Assembly (NCBI GenBank): GCA_037176725.1
Contig: JAZBRS010000060.1
Span: forward strand, 54,278,001-54,342,000
Direction: 5' to 3'
Source of the DNA: Posidonia oceanica
Taxonomy: Eukaryota; Streptophyta; Magnoliopsida; Alismatales; Posidoniaceae
DNA length: 64,000 nucleotides
Below are positions 43,021 to 54,688 of this stretch, piece by piece. Made by a program: the position numbers and the translations under genes. The notes under the pieces are model-generated. The model saw only the letters and a program-made list of their open reading frames with translations. It made no database searches and was not told the origin of the DNA. Every line of letters starts with the position of its first letter. The stretch's first letter is position 1.

Positions 43021-43887
43021 ATGGGTTTTCCTACTCTGCTGACTCCTACACACTGCTCGGAAACCCTGCGAGAATGGATCGGCAGGCTCACTCAAGTAGA
43101 CTGCGAGAAGCTGCGCCTGTGGGGCATACCAACCAAGCTGCTAAAGGCTGCTGATGTGGAGGTCAGCCACCACCTTCTGTGTGCCGCCGCGAGATTCTGG
43201 AAGCCGGCGCATCATGTCTTCTGCTTCAACAAAACTGAGCTAACACCTACACTGGAAGAGGTGCGTCGGATATGCGACTTTTCAAAGATCTTGGGGCCGC
43301 CTGTTTTCATGAGGCGCGACGGATATCTCCGAGTCCTGAACCAACTGACTGGACTCTCCACTCAAGACTGCCAACAGAAGCTGATCTGCACCAGTGGACC
43401 AGAGCCTATGCTTCGCCTTGCACACTTTGATGATATCTTGAACAAGCGTGCTGACCTCGGAGATGAGCTGTGGCTCCGAGGATTCGTCATCCGCTTTCTG
43501 GGCGAGCTAATCTTTACTCATGGCCGACTGACAGTGGCCATCGAGGTCGCAGAGATTGCATTAGCTGTGGTGACCCAGCACATAGATCTGGCACCAGTTG
43601 TCTTGGCAGAGACTTATCGCGGGCTGGACCGCATTTCTCATCGCTGCCGCCACTTCCACGGTTGCGGAGCACTCATACAAGTCTGGCTGACCGCGCACTT
43701 AGAGATGGACCTTCTGCGCCCTCAAGTGCATGCTTTCGAAGCCTACTGCAGCAGAGCCCGTACCAGAGCAGACAAGAGCGTCAAAGACGAGTACGAGAGG
43801 CTGTCAGCACTGACTGACGACACTGTGATCTGGCGCATCGTTCCTTCTGCACCAGTTGGTAGGACTGTAAACTACCACGCGCAATGA
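43021..43887 (+). CDS. Element A extra ORF, C-terminally truncated (288 codons)
   Basis: Homologous to the 400-codon ORF of element C from MGFPTLLTP onward: FWKPAHHVFCFN, TLEEVRRICDF and HGCGALIQVWLTAHL are all kept without a stop. At about 43850 (after IVPSA) similarity ends and the frame runs eleven codons into the hairpin array, finishing at TGA 43885-43887. About 120 residues, including the basic tail, are lost, apparently by a deletion joining ORF and array. Family resemblance to PMD/DUF7745 proteins is by motif only. The truncated protein may or may not work. Confidence 0.78.
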   Translation: MGFPTLLTPTHCSETLREWIGRLTQVDCEKLRLWGIPTKLLKAADVEVSHHLLCAAARFWKPAHHVFCFNKTELTPTLEEVRRICDFSKILGPPVFMRRDGYLRVLNQLTGLSTQDCQQKLICTSGPEPMLRLAHFDDILNKRADLGDELWLRGFVIRFLGELIFTHGRLTVAIEVAEIALAVVTQHIDLAPVVLAETYRGLDRISHRCRHFHGCGALIQVWLTAHLEMDLLRPQVHAFEAYCSRARTRADKSVKDEYERLSALTDDTVIWRIVPSAPVGRTVNYHAQ

Positions 43888-44332
43888 TGTTATACGGCTG
43901 ACATCCAGTAACTGTCCCTCGCAATGCCGTTTCCAGTTGATAGGACTGTAAACTATCCTCCAGTTGATAGGTCTGTAAACTATCCGCCGGTTGACAGGAC
44001 CGTAAACTGTCGCTCCAGATGATAGACTGTAAACTATCCGGCATTGCGTTATACGGCTGATATCCAGTAACTATCACTCATGGTTTGTGGGTTCCAGTTG
44101 ATAGGTCTGTAAACTATCCTCCAGTTGATAGGTCTGTAAACTATCCACCGGTTGACAGGACCGTAAACTGTCGTTAGGCTGATACTCCTAAACTATCACC
44201 CACAACCATGTTATACGGCTGATATCCAGTAACTATCACTCACAACTGCTCCAGTTGACAGGACCGTAAACTGTCACTCCCGGTTGATAGGACCGTAAAC
44301 TATCCGGACGATAAGCCCGTCACCTTATCATT
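43854..44332 (+). repeat. Hairpin array of element A
   Basis: About seventeen units of two kinds: GTTGATAGGACCGTAAACTA followed by TC, and ATACGGCTGATATCCAGTAA followed by CTATC. Stems show joint changes: GATAG 43939-43943/CTATC 43953-43957, GACAG 43993-43997/CTGTC 44007-44011, GGTAG 43858-43862/CTACC 43872-43876; GATA 44059-44062/TATC 44072-44075 versus GACA 43900-43903/TGTC 43913-43916. Confidence 0.88.
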
Positions 44333-44810
44333 TTTTTCTCCTTTTCGGCGTGACCTTGTCCCAGGAAGACGAAGTCGCGCACCCCCTTTCTGCGATAGGA
44401 GAGTTGGCCTCTCTCCCCTCGCGCCCCTTCTTCCTGCTAGCTTGCTCCCCGGGCAGGGACCAGCTGCACCCTGTTTTCCTTCGCTTTGTCGTGCAAGTCT
44501 GGCCTCCTTGCCGGACATTCGCACCACATCGCGCCTTTTTATCATTTTCTTTGCATCATCTCAGCACTTTCTTAGCTAACACTGCATATCACTTTAGCAT
44601 CATCAGTATCACTTGCACAGCATCAGCATTTTCTTATAGCTGCACTAACTTTTGTACTAACTCTTGCATTGCACTCGCATCAGCATGCATACACACAGCA
44701 CAGCATCCATCTGCATCGGCATCTTGCATTGCAGCAACGGGCTACGATCTTCGGTGCATCTGCCGAATAAGTAGCTCACGCCCATAGCAACCCGCTGCTC
44801 CCGCCGGTCA
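44333..44810 (+). other. Element A pre-polypurine region
   Basis: No gene. It has a module GACCTTGTCCCAGGAAGACG (44352 on) with a GGAGAG/CTCTCC hairpin (about 44399-44418), then GCATCA-rich sequence (44560-44740) and the ATCTGCCGAATAAGTAGCTC block shared with B. Confidence 0.55.
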
Positions 44811-44892
44811 GATGGGGTGTCTTGTCAACCCTGAGCAGCGGCCGCGCTCCGCTTGCCCTCGCTCAGGGAGGGGCATCTGTTGACACCCCATC
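44811..44892 (+). promoter_or_regulatory. Polypurine tract in a two-tier stem-loop (Element A)
   Basis: Outer stem GATGGGGTGTC 44811-44821 pairs perfectly with GACACCCCATC 44882-44892 (inside the LTR start). Inner stem CCCTGAGC 44829-44836 pairs perfectly with GCTCAGGG 44861-44868. The PPT CAGGGAGGGGCATC ends at 44877, directly before the LTR. Confidence 0.8.
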
Positions 44893-47800
44893 TTGGCAGG
44901 CTTGGACCCTTGGAGCCCTCTTGGTGATTGCTGGATCAAACCCCAACCAAACCCTAACCCTAATCCTCCTCTTTACCCCTCAAAATCAGCCCATTTTGAC
45001 CTAAACCTTTACCCCCCTTCCCAACCTCAAAACCTAACCAAAATCCATAGGAAAACCCACCACTATCCACTCAACAAACCTACCCAAAAACCTAGAAATT
45101 TCCAAACCCAACCCATCCTTGAAAATCCTAGAAAACTTAGGTGAAACTACCCTTTTTCTACACCTTGAAACCCCTCTAAAACCTCCTTAAAATCAAACCA
45201 AAACCTCAGACCCAACACTTCAAACCCTAGACTACCCACTCACCAATTTTCACCCCATTCCAAGACCATTAAGACCCTCTTTCACCCAAATTATCTTTTT
45301 CTCTCTCCGGGATTATCATTTTCTCTCTCCTCTCTCTCTCCTGATTATCATCTCTCTTTTCATCCCTTTCTGATCCTTTTTCTGGTCTGGCTGTGGGCCC
45401 CCTCTGTGCTTCTATCCTTCCTCTATCTTATCCCTATTTTTACTTCATTTTTAACACTTTTTCTGAATTTTTAAAAATCGTTTTCCTCCAACCTATCTTT
45501 TTTCCTTTTATCTCCCTCCTTTTTTCATTTCTTTCCTCCTTCTCTTTTCCTTTTCTCCCTTTTGCAAAAATCCACAAAAACCCATAAAAATCTGCAAAAC
45601 CTCAAAACATAAAACAACAAATCAGAACCCTAAGAAAAACAATTAAAAAACATTAAACAAGCCATTAAGAACTTAAACCTAACTAAAACAAGCTAAAAAG
45701 AAAACTAAACATGCAAACTAAAAAATGCAAAACAAATCAAAAGAAAACACTGAAAAATCAAGGAAAAAACTAAAATGAGATCTAAACCCAGCTAAAGTAA
45801 AAACCCCACTAAAAGAATTAAAAGACAAGACCTAAAAAGAAGAATTAAAAATCAAATATTAAAACAAGTGATTAGAGAAGGCAAAAGACTTAACCTAATA
45901 AACATAAGGAAAACAAGTTAAAAACCTAATTAAAAAAGAAAAGAAAAACACATTTGAAAGACCTAAAAAACACTCTATCAAGCCAGAAAAATCCAACTAA
46001 AAACTTCAAGAAAAATCAACAAAATAAAAATCAAAACACAACTTAAAAGACTTAAGAAGGAAAAAACCCTAAAAAGACTAAAACTTAAGAACCTAAAACC
46101 AACCCTAATTAATACGAAATAAATCCTAAAAAATCCTAATCAATATTCTAAGTGTCCAACAAGGGAAATACAATTTTTAAAACAATTTAAAAAAGGTTTA
46201 ACAAACATTTAATCAAGTAAAAACCAATTAAAAACAAAACCAAAATCCTAAAACCCTAATCAAGCCCAAAACACATAAATCAACTCAAAATAACCATTAA
46301 AAATCTTAATTAAAATCCTAACCTACGGCAAAACTCCCCTAATATTTTTACTTATTTTTAGTTTATTTTTACCCATTTTATTTCCCCATTCTACCCTCTC
46401 TTTCTTTCCTCCTTTTTTTTCTTTCTTTCTTTCTTTCCTTACTGGGCTCAATCCGGCCCGTTTCTTCTTTCTTTTTCTTTCTTTTTTTTTCTCGGCCCGC
46501 AGCAGTCCGGCCCGCGCACTCCGTCTCCCTCCTTCTCCTTCTGCAAGCTTCTTCTGCAGATTCTTCCCGCGACGGCCGGCTGCCATTCCCTCCTTCCATT
46601 TGAATTTTGAAGCTCCGTCACTTCATTCTACAGCAGCCCGCCGTCTCCTCATCTCAGCACCAAATCCGGGACCGGTCGCCTCGTCCCCTCTGCTGCAGTG
46701 GCCGCCGGCCGAATTTGAAAATTCCCAGCACGCCAGCAGCCTCCGCTCCCCAGATATAATCCTCCGTCCTTCCTTCAATCCGAGAGACACCAGACCTTCA
46801 GTGCAGAACCAGTAGCGAGCAACCTTCACCTTCAGAGCAAACCAGAGAGTGAGAGAATTTTTCCACTTCATCTCTTCCACCTGAAACAACCTTCTTCTCT
46901 TCTTCTCTGCCTCCTCCAATTTCCAGAAGAGAGAGCGGCAAGAGAGGGTGTTTGAGAGCCACCTTCGCATCCCGGAGAGAAGCCTCCATTTCAGACCGAT
47001 CCCCACATCCAATTCTCCTCTTTTCTTCTCTGAAATCTTCAGAAAACGCCCTTCTTCCATTCCCAGCTAACCAACACCCTTCTTGGCCTTCATCCTCCTC
47101 CCTGTTACTTCCCCAATCTCACCCAACACCTGGCCTTCTTTCTCCAGCATTTCCCAGCCATTCCGCCATCTAAATCACTACCTAATCCCTCTGAAAGCCA
47201 ACCGCCACCGACCTGAACCCATTCCCCAATTCCCCTCACTCCCGTCCACCAGATCCCACCAAAATCCACCTAGACACTCGCCAGCATTCCACCTTTCCAG
47301 AGCCCCTGACCTCCGGCCCTAACTCTCACCATAGATCCCAAACAACACAACAAACACCTGCATCAGCCACAGACCAAAATTTGACCCAACTCCCAAACCT
47401 CTTCCACGCATTCCAGAACCCCTCTCCAAGCATCCAGCGTCGCTCGCCAGACCTCCAGCAAACTCCCGGAGGGCTCCATCCGAGCCGACGAGCAGCCAAC
47501 ACCTCCCCCGGCCTCCGGCAGCATCCTCTGAACCCAAAAGAGCCGAAACCTCACCTAGGCTGTAGAGCTTCGGTCCGGTCGATCAGGGAGCACCGGAGGG
47601 ACGTTCTGAAGCGACTCCGATCTTCGCGAGCAGCCGGCGACGCCCGCAGCGACCGGACGGCCTCCACCGGCGACCTCTGGAACCACTGACGTCGGGGGAA
47701 CGACTCAGGCGCGGAAAAAGGTAACCATTGCTTCCCTCAGCTTCCTCTTCTTCTTCTCTTGCTTCCCCAGCCTTTAGAATAGGTTTTCCGGTCCTCCTGC

Positions 47801-50583
47801 TCCGTCCTCGACTCGCCGGACAGGTCTCCTTCTCCGGCGCCGGCTGCTCTTCCTCCGGACACTCCGACCAACAGAGCGAGCTCCGGACCGTTCCCAGAGC
47901 TCCAGACGATCGCCGACGTCGTTCTCCGTCCTCCCGCGCCTCCTCAGCCTCCCCTGTCGGTGGCCACGAGTACTACCGGCGTTCTGCTACAGTACTCGTC
48001 GCCGTCGACCAGTTACTGTGCATTTATTTTATCCTAGCTAAAGTTTTTAAGTAAATATTGCATATTTGGTTTAAGTTTCTGTCATTTTACATTCCAGTCC
48101 TTATTTCATTTAATCTGCTGTGTTTTTAAATCAAAATCATATTAAATTGCATAATCTGTTTATGGTTTTCGGTATTTGCAAGTTGGTCCATTTACTGTGC
48201 TGTGCTATTATAATGTTTTGCATTTTAGCCCCTCTGTTTTCGTTTTTTGCATGTAAGTCCTGTACTAAATCAGATCATTTAAATGCATCATTTTTACCAT
48301 ATAATATTGCATTCTGTGTCCTTGCATTTTACTGTTTTTGCATTTAGGTCCCATGCACTGTAGAACTTAGGGTTTATTTTCTTATTTTGCATACTGCATT
48401 GCATATTTTACCTTCTAGTTTTGCATATTTGCATTTAGGTCCATTTTAAATGGACAGTAACTGTGCTGCATGCATTTTAGCTTATTATATTGCATTTTTG
48501 ACCCTGATCTTTTTAAAAATTGCACTGTGGTCCTGTCCTTTATTTTTCAGAGCATGTTTTCCATACTAAATTGCATTTTCAGCCCCTGCATGATTTCAAA
48601 ATTACACATAGGTCCCTGCATCTTTTAAAAAATCATGTGAAAAGACCATTTTGCCCCTAGGTTGCATCTTAGCTCCTATGCTTACCAAATTTCATACAGA
48701 CCTTCCACTAGTATTCCCGGACTCCCCAGAATCCTGTTTTCTAGAAAATTTGCATTTTAGACCCTAGTTTTTTCAAAATTGCACTCTGACCTCTTTTTGG
48801 TTTCAAAACCTCTTTCAAAGCATACCCTCTTTTCAAAACACCTTTCTGAGCCTAGTTTTTTTGCAAAATAGACCTCTGTCCTCCCCTGTTTTCAAAATCC
48901 TTTCCTGTGGACCCCTGTTTTCTGGAAAATTTGCATTTTAGCCCCTATTCTTTTTCAAAATGCCTTCTGAACTCCTGGCTTTTCCCAGTTTCTTCTCTTT
49001 GCTTTTTCTTGCTTTTGCATGCATTCTGCATCCATCTAGTCTTGCATATTAGCATCTTCTTGCACACACTAAGCACTTCTAGCTCCCCTTCACCTGGGAG
49101 GACCTTTTACACACCCCTAGGACCTCCTGGACACCTAGATCTGTTCTTCTCCCCTGTTCTGGCCCTTCTGCCTTGGAGCTGCGATATCTTCCAATCCGGC
49201 CGTTGGATCTTCTCAAGTAAGCTGCCCAGGCGACCGCAGTGAAGCGCTCTTCAGCATAGACCAGACAGATTTCAGATCAGGCTCCCGGATCTCCAGGTAT
49301 GTCCTCCTGAACCCCTGCATTGCATTCATTCGCATGCCATTTGCATAGTTTTCCTCGTTTTGGTTTTCCGTCTCTTTGAGCATGTAGAATAGGGCCTCCC
49401 CTTTTTGCTCGTACCTTCAAATCCCCATTTCGCGTACCCCTGTGTGTTTTGTGTTGAGTTTTCCTTGGATTTGTCACTTAATGTGACTTTCTTCCCCCTT
49501 TTCCACGATCCGATCGCATCGCGAGCTTTGGGCAGCATGCGAGACACACCGTGGAACGGTTTAGTGGGAAACAGTCGCAAAGAGGTGGTAATCCCTCCGT
49601 TTGCACACTCTCCCCTCCGTAGGTCTTCACACCTACTCTGAGTGGTCCCGAACAACGTCTGTTCTTACACACACGTTGTTTTGCCTCCCCTTTGGTCGCT
49701 TCTGATCCTTTCTGCATCCTTGCATTCGCATGGCTTTTCCGAGGTTTCTGCTTCGCTGTTTTGGCACCGTTTCGCGTGCCCGCTCTCGCTTTTGCACCGT
49801 TTCGCGTGCCATCCTATTTTCTTGCCTCGTTTTGCGCGCTACCTTGTTTTCCGCTCGTTTTGCGTGCCGGTTTCGCTCTTTTGCATCGTTTTGCGTGCGT
49901 TGCTCATTTCTCACCTCGTTTTGCGTGTTTTACACCGTTTTCCCTTGCATGTCGATTGCATTGCGTGGTTTTCTCGCAGTTTCGCTTTTTCGCCTGCATT
50001 TGCATATAGGGCTGTGATGCTTACTGCCTGGAGTTCTCACGAGCTAGGTTTCGCCTAATTCGGAATACGGACAGCGTAGCTGAGCATTTAGAGAGCACGT
50101 TTACTTCCTTGCTTTGTTCCTTCCCACTTAGAGCACACCTTGAGCATTCATTAAGGCGTTTATAGGCACATAGGCATTCAATCCTGCATTTTTCCGCGTA
50201 TGCGAGCGTAAGCCTAGAAAGACCGATTTTCGGGCGTGTCGGGGGTGCCTAACACCTTCCCCGCACGTAACAGGAGTCCTTACCCTGTCTTTTGGCCCGC
50301 AATGACCATACTGCCTTTATCCTAGGCTAGAGTCATCTCATTTGCATTTGCTTGCATTTGTTTTCCCTTGCATTGCTTTGCTTTGCATTTATTGCTCGGT
50401 TTTACGCGTTAATTCACGCATTACCCCGGTTTTCCTCGTCTTCCGTTAATAGACGTGGTGGCGACTCTGATTTGTCTTATCTTTCCTTTTTCTCCTCGAT
50501 TTCAAGCGTTTTCGAGTTGAGCCTCTTCCTCGGATCCAATCGCCGCTAGATTAGCGAGCCTGATTCCGATCGGGATCGCTACA
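44878..50583 (+). mobile_element. 3' LTR of element A
   Basis: TGTTGACACCCC to GATCGCTACA, 5706 bp, same zones as the 5' LTR, shifted only by very small indels. Differences from the 5' copy are about 1 percent by eye. Confidence 0.95.
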
Positions 50584-50588
50584 CTATG
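50584..50588. repeat. Target site duplication of element A, right copy
   Basis: CTATG, identical to 25704-25708; element B RT codons continue straight on (TAGACGACATG). Confidence 0.95.
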
Positions 50589-53215
50589 TAGACGACATGA
50601 TTGCTAAAACCAAAGAGCCTGAAGATCATCTTGCCTGTCTAAAGAAGCTCTTTACCCATCTATGGAAGTACAAGCTGCACCTGAACCCCAACAAGTGTGT
50701 ATTCGGGGTGTCATCTGGCAAACTGCTGGGCTACATTGTTAGCCAAAGGGGGATTGAAGTGGACCCGATGAAGGCAAAAGCCATCGTGGATATGCCACCC
50801 CCTCGGACTGAAAAGGAGGTCAGAGGTCTGCTTGGGCGTTTACAATACATCAGTCGCTTCATTGCACAGCTTACGCCCATCTGTGAACCCATATTCAAGC
50901 TCCTGAAGAAGAATGCGCAGATTCATTGGAGCGAGGAGTGTCAGGCTGCATTTGCCAAGGTCAAGCAGCTGCTGATTAAGCCTCCTGTCTTGGTTCCCCC
51001 CACTCCAGGGAGACCCTTACTTCTCTACCTTTCTACCACGCAGCATTCCATGGGCGCCGTCTTGGGCCAACATGACGAATCTGGTAGAAAGGAGCGCACC
51101 ATCAACTATCTGAGCAAGAAGTTCAATGAATGCGAAGCCAGGTACAGTGCAATAGAGAAGACCTGCCTGTCCCTCGTCTGGGTTGCACAGAAATTAAGGC
51201 ATTACATGATGGCATACCCAGTTCAGCTCTTATGCCAGCATGATCCACTCAAGTTCCTCTTTCAAAGACTGGCCATGGTAGGCAGATGTGCTAAGTGGCA
51301 GGTGCTATTGTCTCAGTACGACATCTCCTTTGTCACACAGAAATCTATGAAGGGTCAAGCTATGGCCGACCATCTTGCTGATCTCCCACTACCTGAATAT
51401 CAGCCACTCCAGACGTAGTTTCCAGATGAAGACATTCTGTTTGCAATGGAGGACTCTGAAGATAATGACCCTGAAGATCAGGAGCAATGGCAGCTATACT
51501 TTGATGGTGCCGTAAACAAAAAGGGCCGAGCCGTAGGCACAGTGCTGACAACGCCTTAGGGACAGATGATTCCCTTCTCCAGGAAGCTGACCTTCAAATG
51601 CACCAACAACAAAGCAGAGTACAAGGCATGCATCCTAAGACTGAATGTTGCCCTCGAGCATGAGGTATAGAAGCTGCTAGTGCACGGCGATGCTATGCTG
51701 GTGATCTCTCAAGTCAATGGCGAGTGGAAAACGAAAGATCCGAAGCTATTGCCATATCATGAACACTTGCTGAAGCTGATAGAACAATTTGCAAGCATCC
51801 GTTTCACATACATGAACCGAGCAAGGAACGCATATGCAGATGCGTTGGCTACCTTGGCGTCCTGGCTCAGCATACCTCAAGACAGCACAGTGGATTTATC
51901 TGTTACTCGCATTGAGCAGCCTACACACTGTATGAGCATTGAACAGGCAGATCCAACAACAGAGGAGTAGCCCTGCTACAAAGACATAAAAGCTTTCTTG
52001 GAATCTGGCAGCTTTCCACCCGGTACCTCAGTGGTGGACAAGAGAACTCTGACGCGTCTGGCGTCAAAATATGTATTGGGGGCGAGGCAGTTGTACAAAA
52101 GGTCATACAATCAAATGCTCCTGCACTGCCTAAACAAATCAGAGGCTGATGTGCTGATGCTTCAAGTGCATGTGGGGACTTGCGGTCCGCACATGAATGG
52201 TGTCCTCCTAGCCAAGAAGATAATGCTGCAAGGGTACTACTGGCTCACTATGGAAGCTGACTGTTGCTGATTCATGTGCAGATGCCATAATTGCCAAGTG
52301 CACGGCAACTTTATTCGGGCGCCCCCTCAAGAACTGCACAGCATGTCGTTGCCATGACCCTTCTCCACCTGGGGGATTGATGTCATTGGCGCCATCCACC
52401 CTCCAGCTTCTAATGGTCATTGTTACATTTTGGTAGCGATTGATTACTTCACTAAATGGGTGGAAGCGACCTCCTACAAGACGGTGACCGCCGTGGCTAT
52501 AGAAAAGTTCATCGGAAACAATATCATAGCCCGGTATGGGGTCCCGCATGCAATTATATCTGACAATGGCACAAATTTCATTGCTAAGAGGATCGAAGAC
52601 TATCTGCAGAGCTTCAATGTCAAACATCACAGATCCTCGCCTTACCAGCCACAGATGAACGATGCAGTGGAGTCTGCCAACAAAAATCTGGTCAAAATCC
52701 TGAAGAAAATGGCGGAAACTCATAAGGACTGGCACGACAAGCTTCCCTACGCACTCTGGGTGTATAGGACATCCATCCGCACTTCAACAGGCGCCACCCC
52801 ATACTCTCTGGTGTATGGCATGGAGGCGGTGCTGCCCGTCGAGGTAGAGATCCCCTCACTACGAATCCTACGTGAAGCTGAGTTGGATGAAGTAGAATGG
52901 GTCGAAGACCGCTGCGTCCAACTGAACCTGATTAATGAGCACAGGCTGCAAGCTATGCATAATGCTCACTGCTATCAAAAGAGAATGGCCAGATCTTACT
53001 TGAAGAAAGTTCAGCCAAGAGGCTTCCAGATAGGGGACCTTGTTCTGCGTGCCATTCACTTACCTGATGGTCAAGGGAAATTCCGACCTAACTGGCGTGA
53101 CCCCTTTGTAGTAAAGCAAGTCTTTTCGGGCGACGCCGTAACCCTTGAGGATATGGATCAAGTCGAGCAGTCTGAGCCCGTCAACCTCTACTACCTCAAG
53201 AAGTACTATCAGTAG
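50589..53215 (+). pseudogene. Element B pol continued: RT, RNase H1, archaeal RNase H, integrase
   Basis: Frame 2 carries B pol on from the YVDD motif after the element A insertion. RNase H1 again lacks the first Asp (YLSTTQHSMGAVLGQ). The second RNase H (YFDGAV, NNKAEYKA, HGDAML, NAYADALA) has Lys replacing Glu in two places. Integrase keeps Asp 52379-52381, Asp 52562-52564 and Glu 52670-52672 (DX35E), but MNGAVES has become MNDAVES. In-frame stops: TAG 51416, TAG 51557, TAG 51668, TAG 51968, TGA 52268, TGA 52355 (first bases). No frameshift is seen to the natural TAG 53213-53215. Dead copy of the same enzyme set as A. Confidence 0.92.
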
Positions 53216-54640
53216 CCGAAGGCGGCCCCGTTGCAGATGCTCTTCTCCCACCTACACACTTGCATTCTCACTTCTTGCATTCCCATCCTACCTGCATCTG
53301 TTATCTTGTCTCTTACTTTTGTTCTTGAACATGCGCTCATGCTTCTTCTATCCTATTCATGCATCAACTCTTTTCAAATCATCATCGTCATCCTCTTAAG
53401 TCACATATTTCACCTTCTGCCCGGTGATGAAAACCGGAAGTGCTTGCCTACTCTGGAAAGAGTCCACCCTACCTCACCCGGCACTACTTAGACGCCTTTG
53501 CAAGTGAGGGAGCCACCACCAATCAGGACAGGCGAACTGCCTAAAACTCGTAAGGACATACACCTCTGAGGAAGAAAAAATGCTAGGATGTGAGTTGAAA
53601 AAGTGAGAATAGATATCTAGGCTTGGGCACATCCAAGGAACAGAAGACGAAGACAAAAGCTAGCCCTAGAGATAGGAGTGTGCAGTCTAACCTTGCTCCT
53701 TCTACCCATCTCATAGCAGACCCAAAGCCCACATCCATTACAGCCCAAACACCCTTCCTTTTACCTCCAAAATGGAGCTGGCAAAAGTCTGTAAAAAAAA
53801 AAAGAGAAAGAAAAAAAAAGAAATCAAACAAGCAAAAAAAAAAAGAGATAGAACAAAAAAAAAAAAAGGAGAAAAAGCAAGCAAAGAAAAGAAAAAAAAA
53901 AGAGGAGGAAAAGGGGTTGGGCGAGATTCAGCCCGAAAATACAGGTGACATCATCCCCCCGTACCTTACAAGAAACCTAAGGGTGTAAGCCTAAAAGGGT
54001 CTACCACTTCCCTCCAAAAACAAACACTTACCATCTCCTAGCTAAGGGCAGAGAAAGGCTACATACCCATGAGGGAGAAATAAAAAAAAGAGAGCAGAAA
54101 GAATAGGTGTAGGTCCTGAGAGCTCGGCAGGTAGCCTGTCCTCACCACACCACCATCTATATACTGCCAACACCCATTCCGAAGTGCCACCAGCAAGCCA
54201 AGAGTCCAAGTAGGGCCCGGTGAGTCAGGGATCACTCCCTTCTTCTGCAGCAAGCACCAAAGCACTCCGTATGCTGAGGACACCAAAGCATACTAATCAT
54301 CTCTTAAGCATACCAACCTGCATCATGCATGCATGTGTCTTCAATCATCCTTTCCTTCCTATCAATCGTCCCACTCTGCAACTCGCTTCGACTCTGAGAC
54401 AGTACTCCTTGCCAAGCACGCATTGATGCTGTTCGAGCTGCGTTAGTCCAGATCTCCTGCCAAGTCCTCGCCCCATGTTAGCAAGACTGCTACAGATCTT
54501 TCCTGCTTATGATTGCTTAGCTGTTTTGTTCTGATATTAACTGCTGAACACATGTTGAACTGCTTTATTAGTCTCAGATTCTACTTTCTGTTAAAGATTA
54601 TATGCCTACGTGATCTGACTATCTACAATATTGATAACAG
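53216..54640 (+). other. Element B spacer between integrase and extra ORF
   Basis: No gene. Same order as in A: GTGAGGGAGCCACCACC (53507 on), purine patches, A-rich tract (about 53790-53920), GTGAGTCAGGGATCACTC (about 54222), and a T-rich end with CTGCTGAA. Confidence 0.6.
54621..54640 (+). promoter_or_regulatory. Putative splice acceptor before the extra ORF (Element B)
   Basis: ATATTGATAACAG/GTACC at 54640/54641, 48 bases before the ATG at 54689, same spacing as in element A. Confidence 0.45.
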
Positions 54641-54688
54641 GTACCTTCAAGCTCTGTAGCATCTGCCTGTACCCCTGCGACCTGTGCC

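Larger units (their letters stand above)
25709..50583 (+). mobile_element. Element A: complete 24.9 kb Tat/Ogre-type LTR retrotransposon
   Basis: Bounded by TG...CA LTRs of 5709 and 5706 bp and a perfect 5-bp target duplication. Internal part 31418-44877: PBS, leader, gag-protease, RT-RNase H, second RNase H-integrase, truncated extra ORF, hairpin array, PPT. Size, LTR length, PBS type and two RNase H domains point to the Tat/Ogre branch. Coding is damaged by one frameshift, one stop and the truncation of the extra ORF, so it is probably non-autonomous. Confidence 0.95.
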
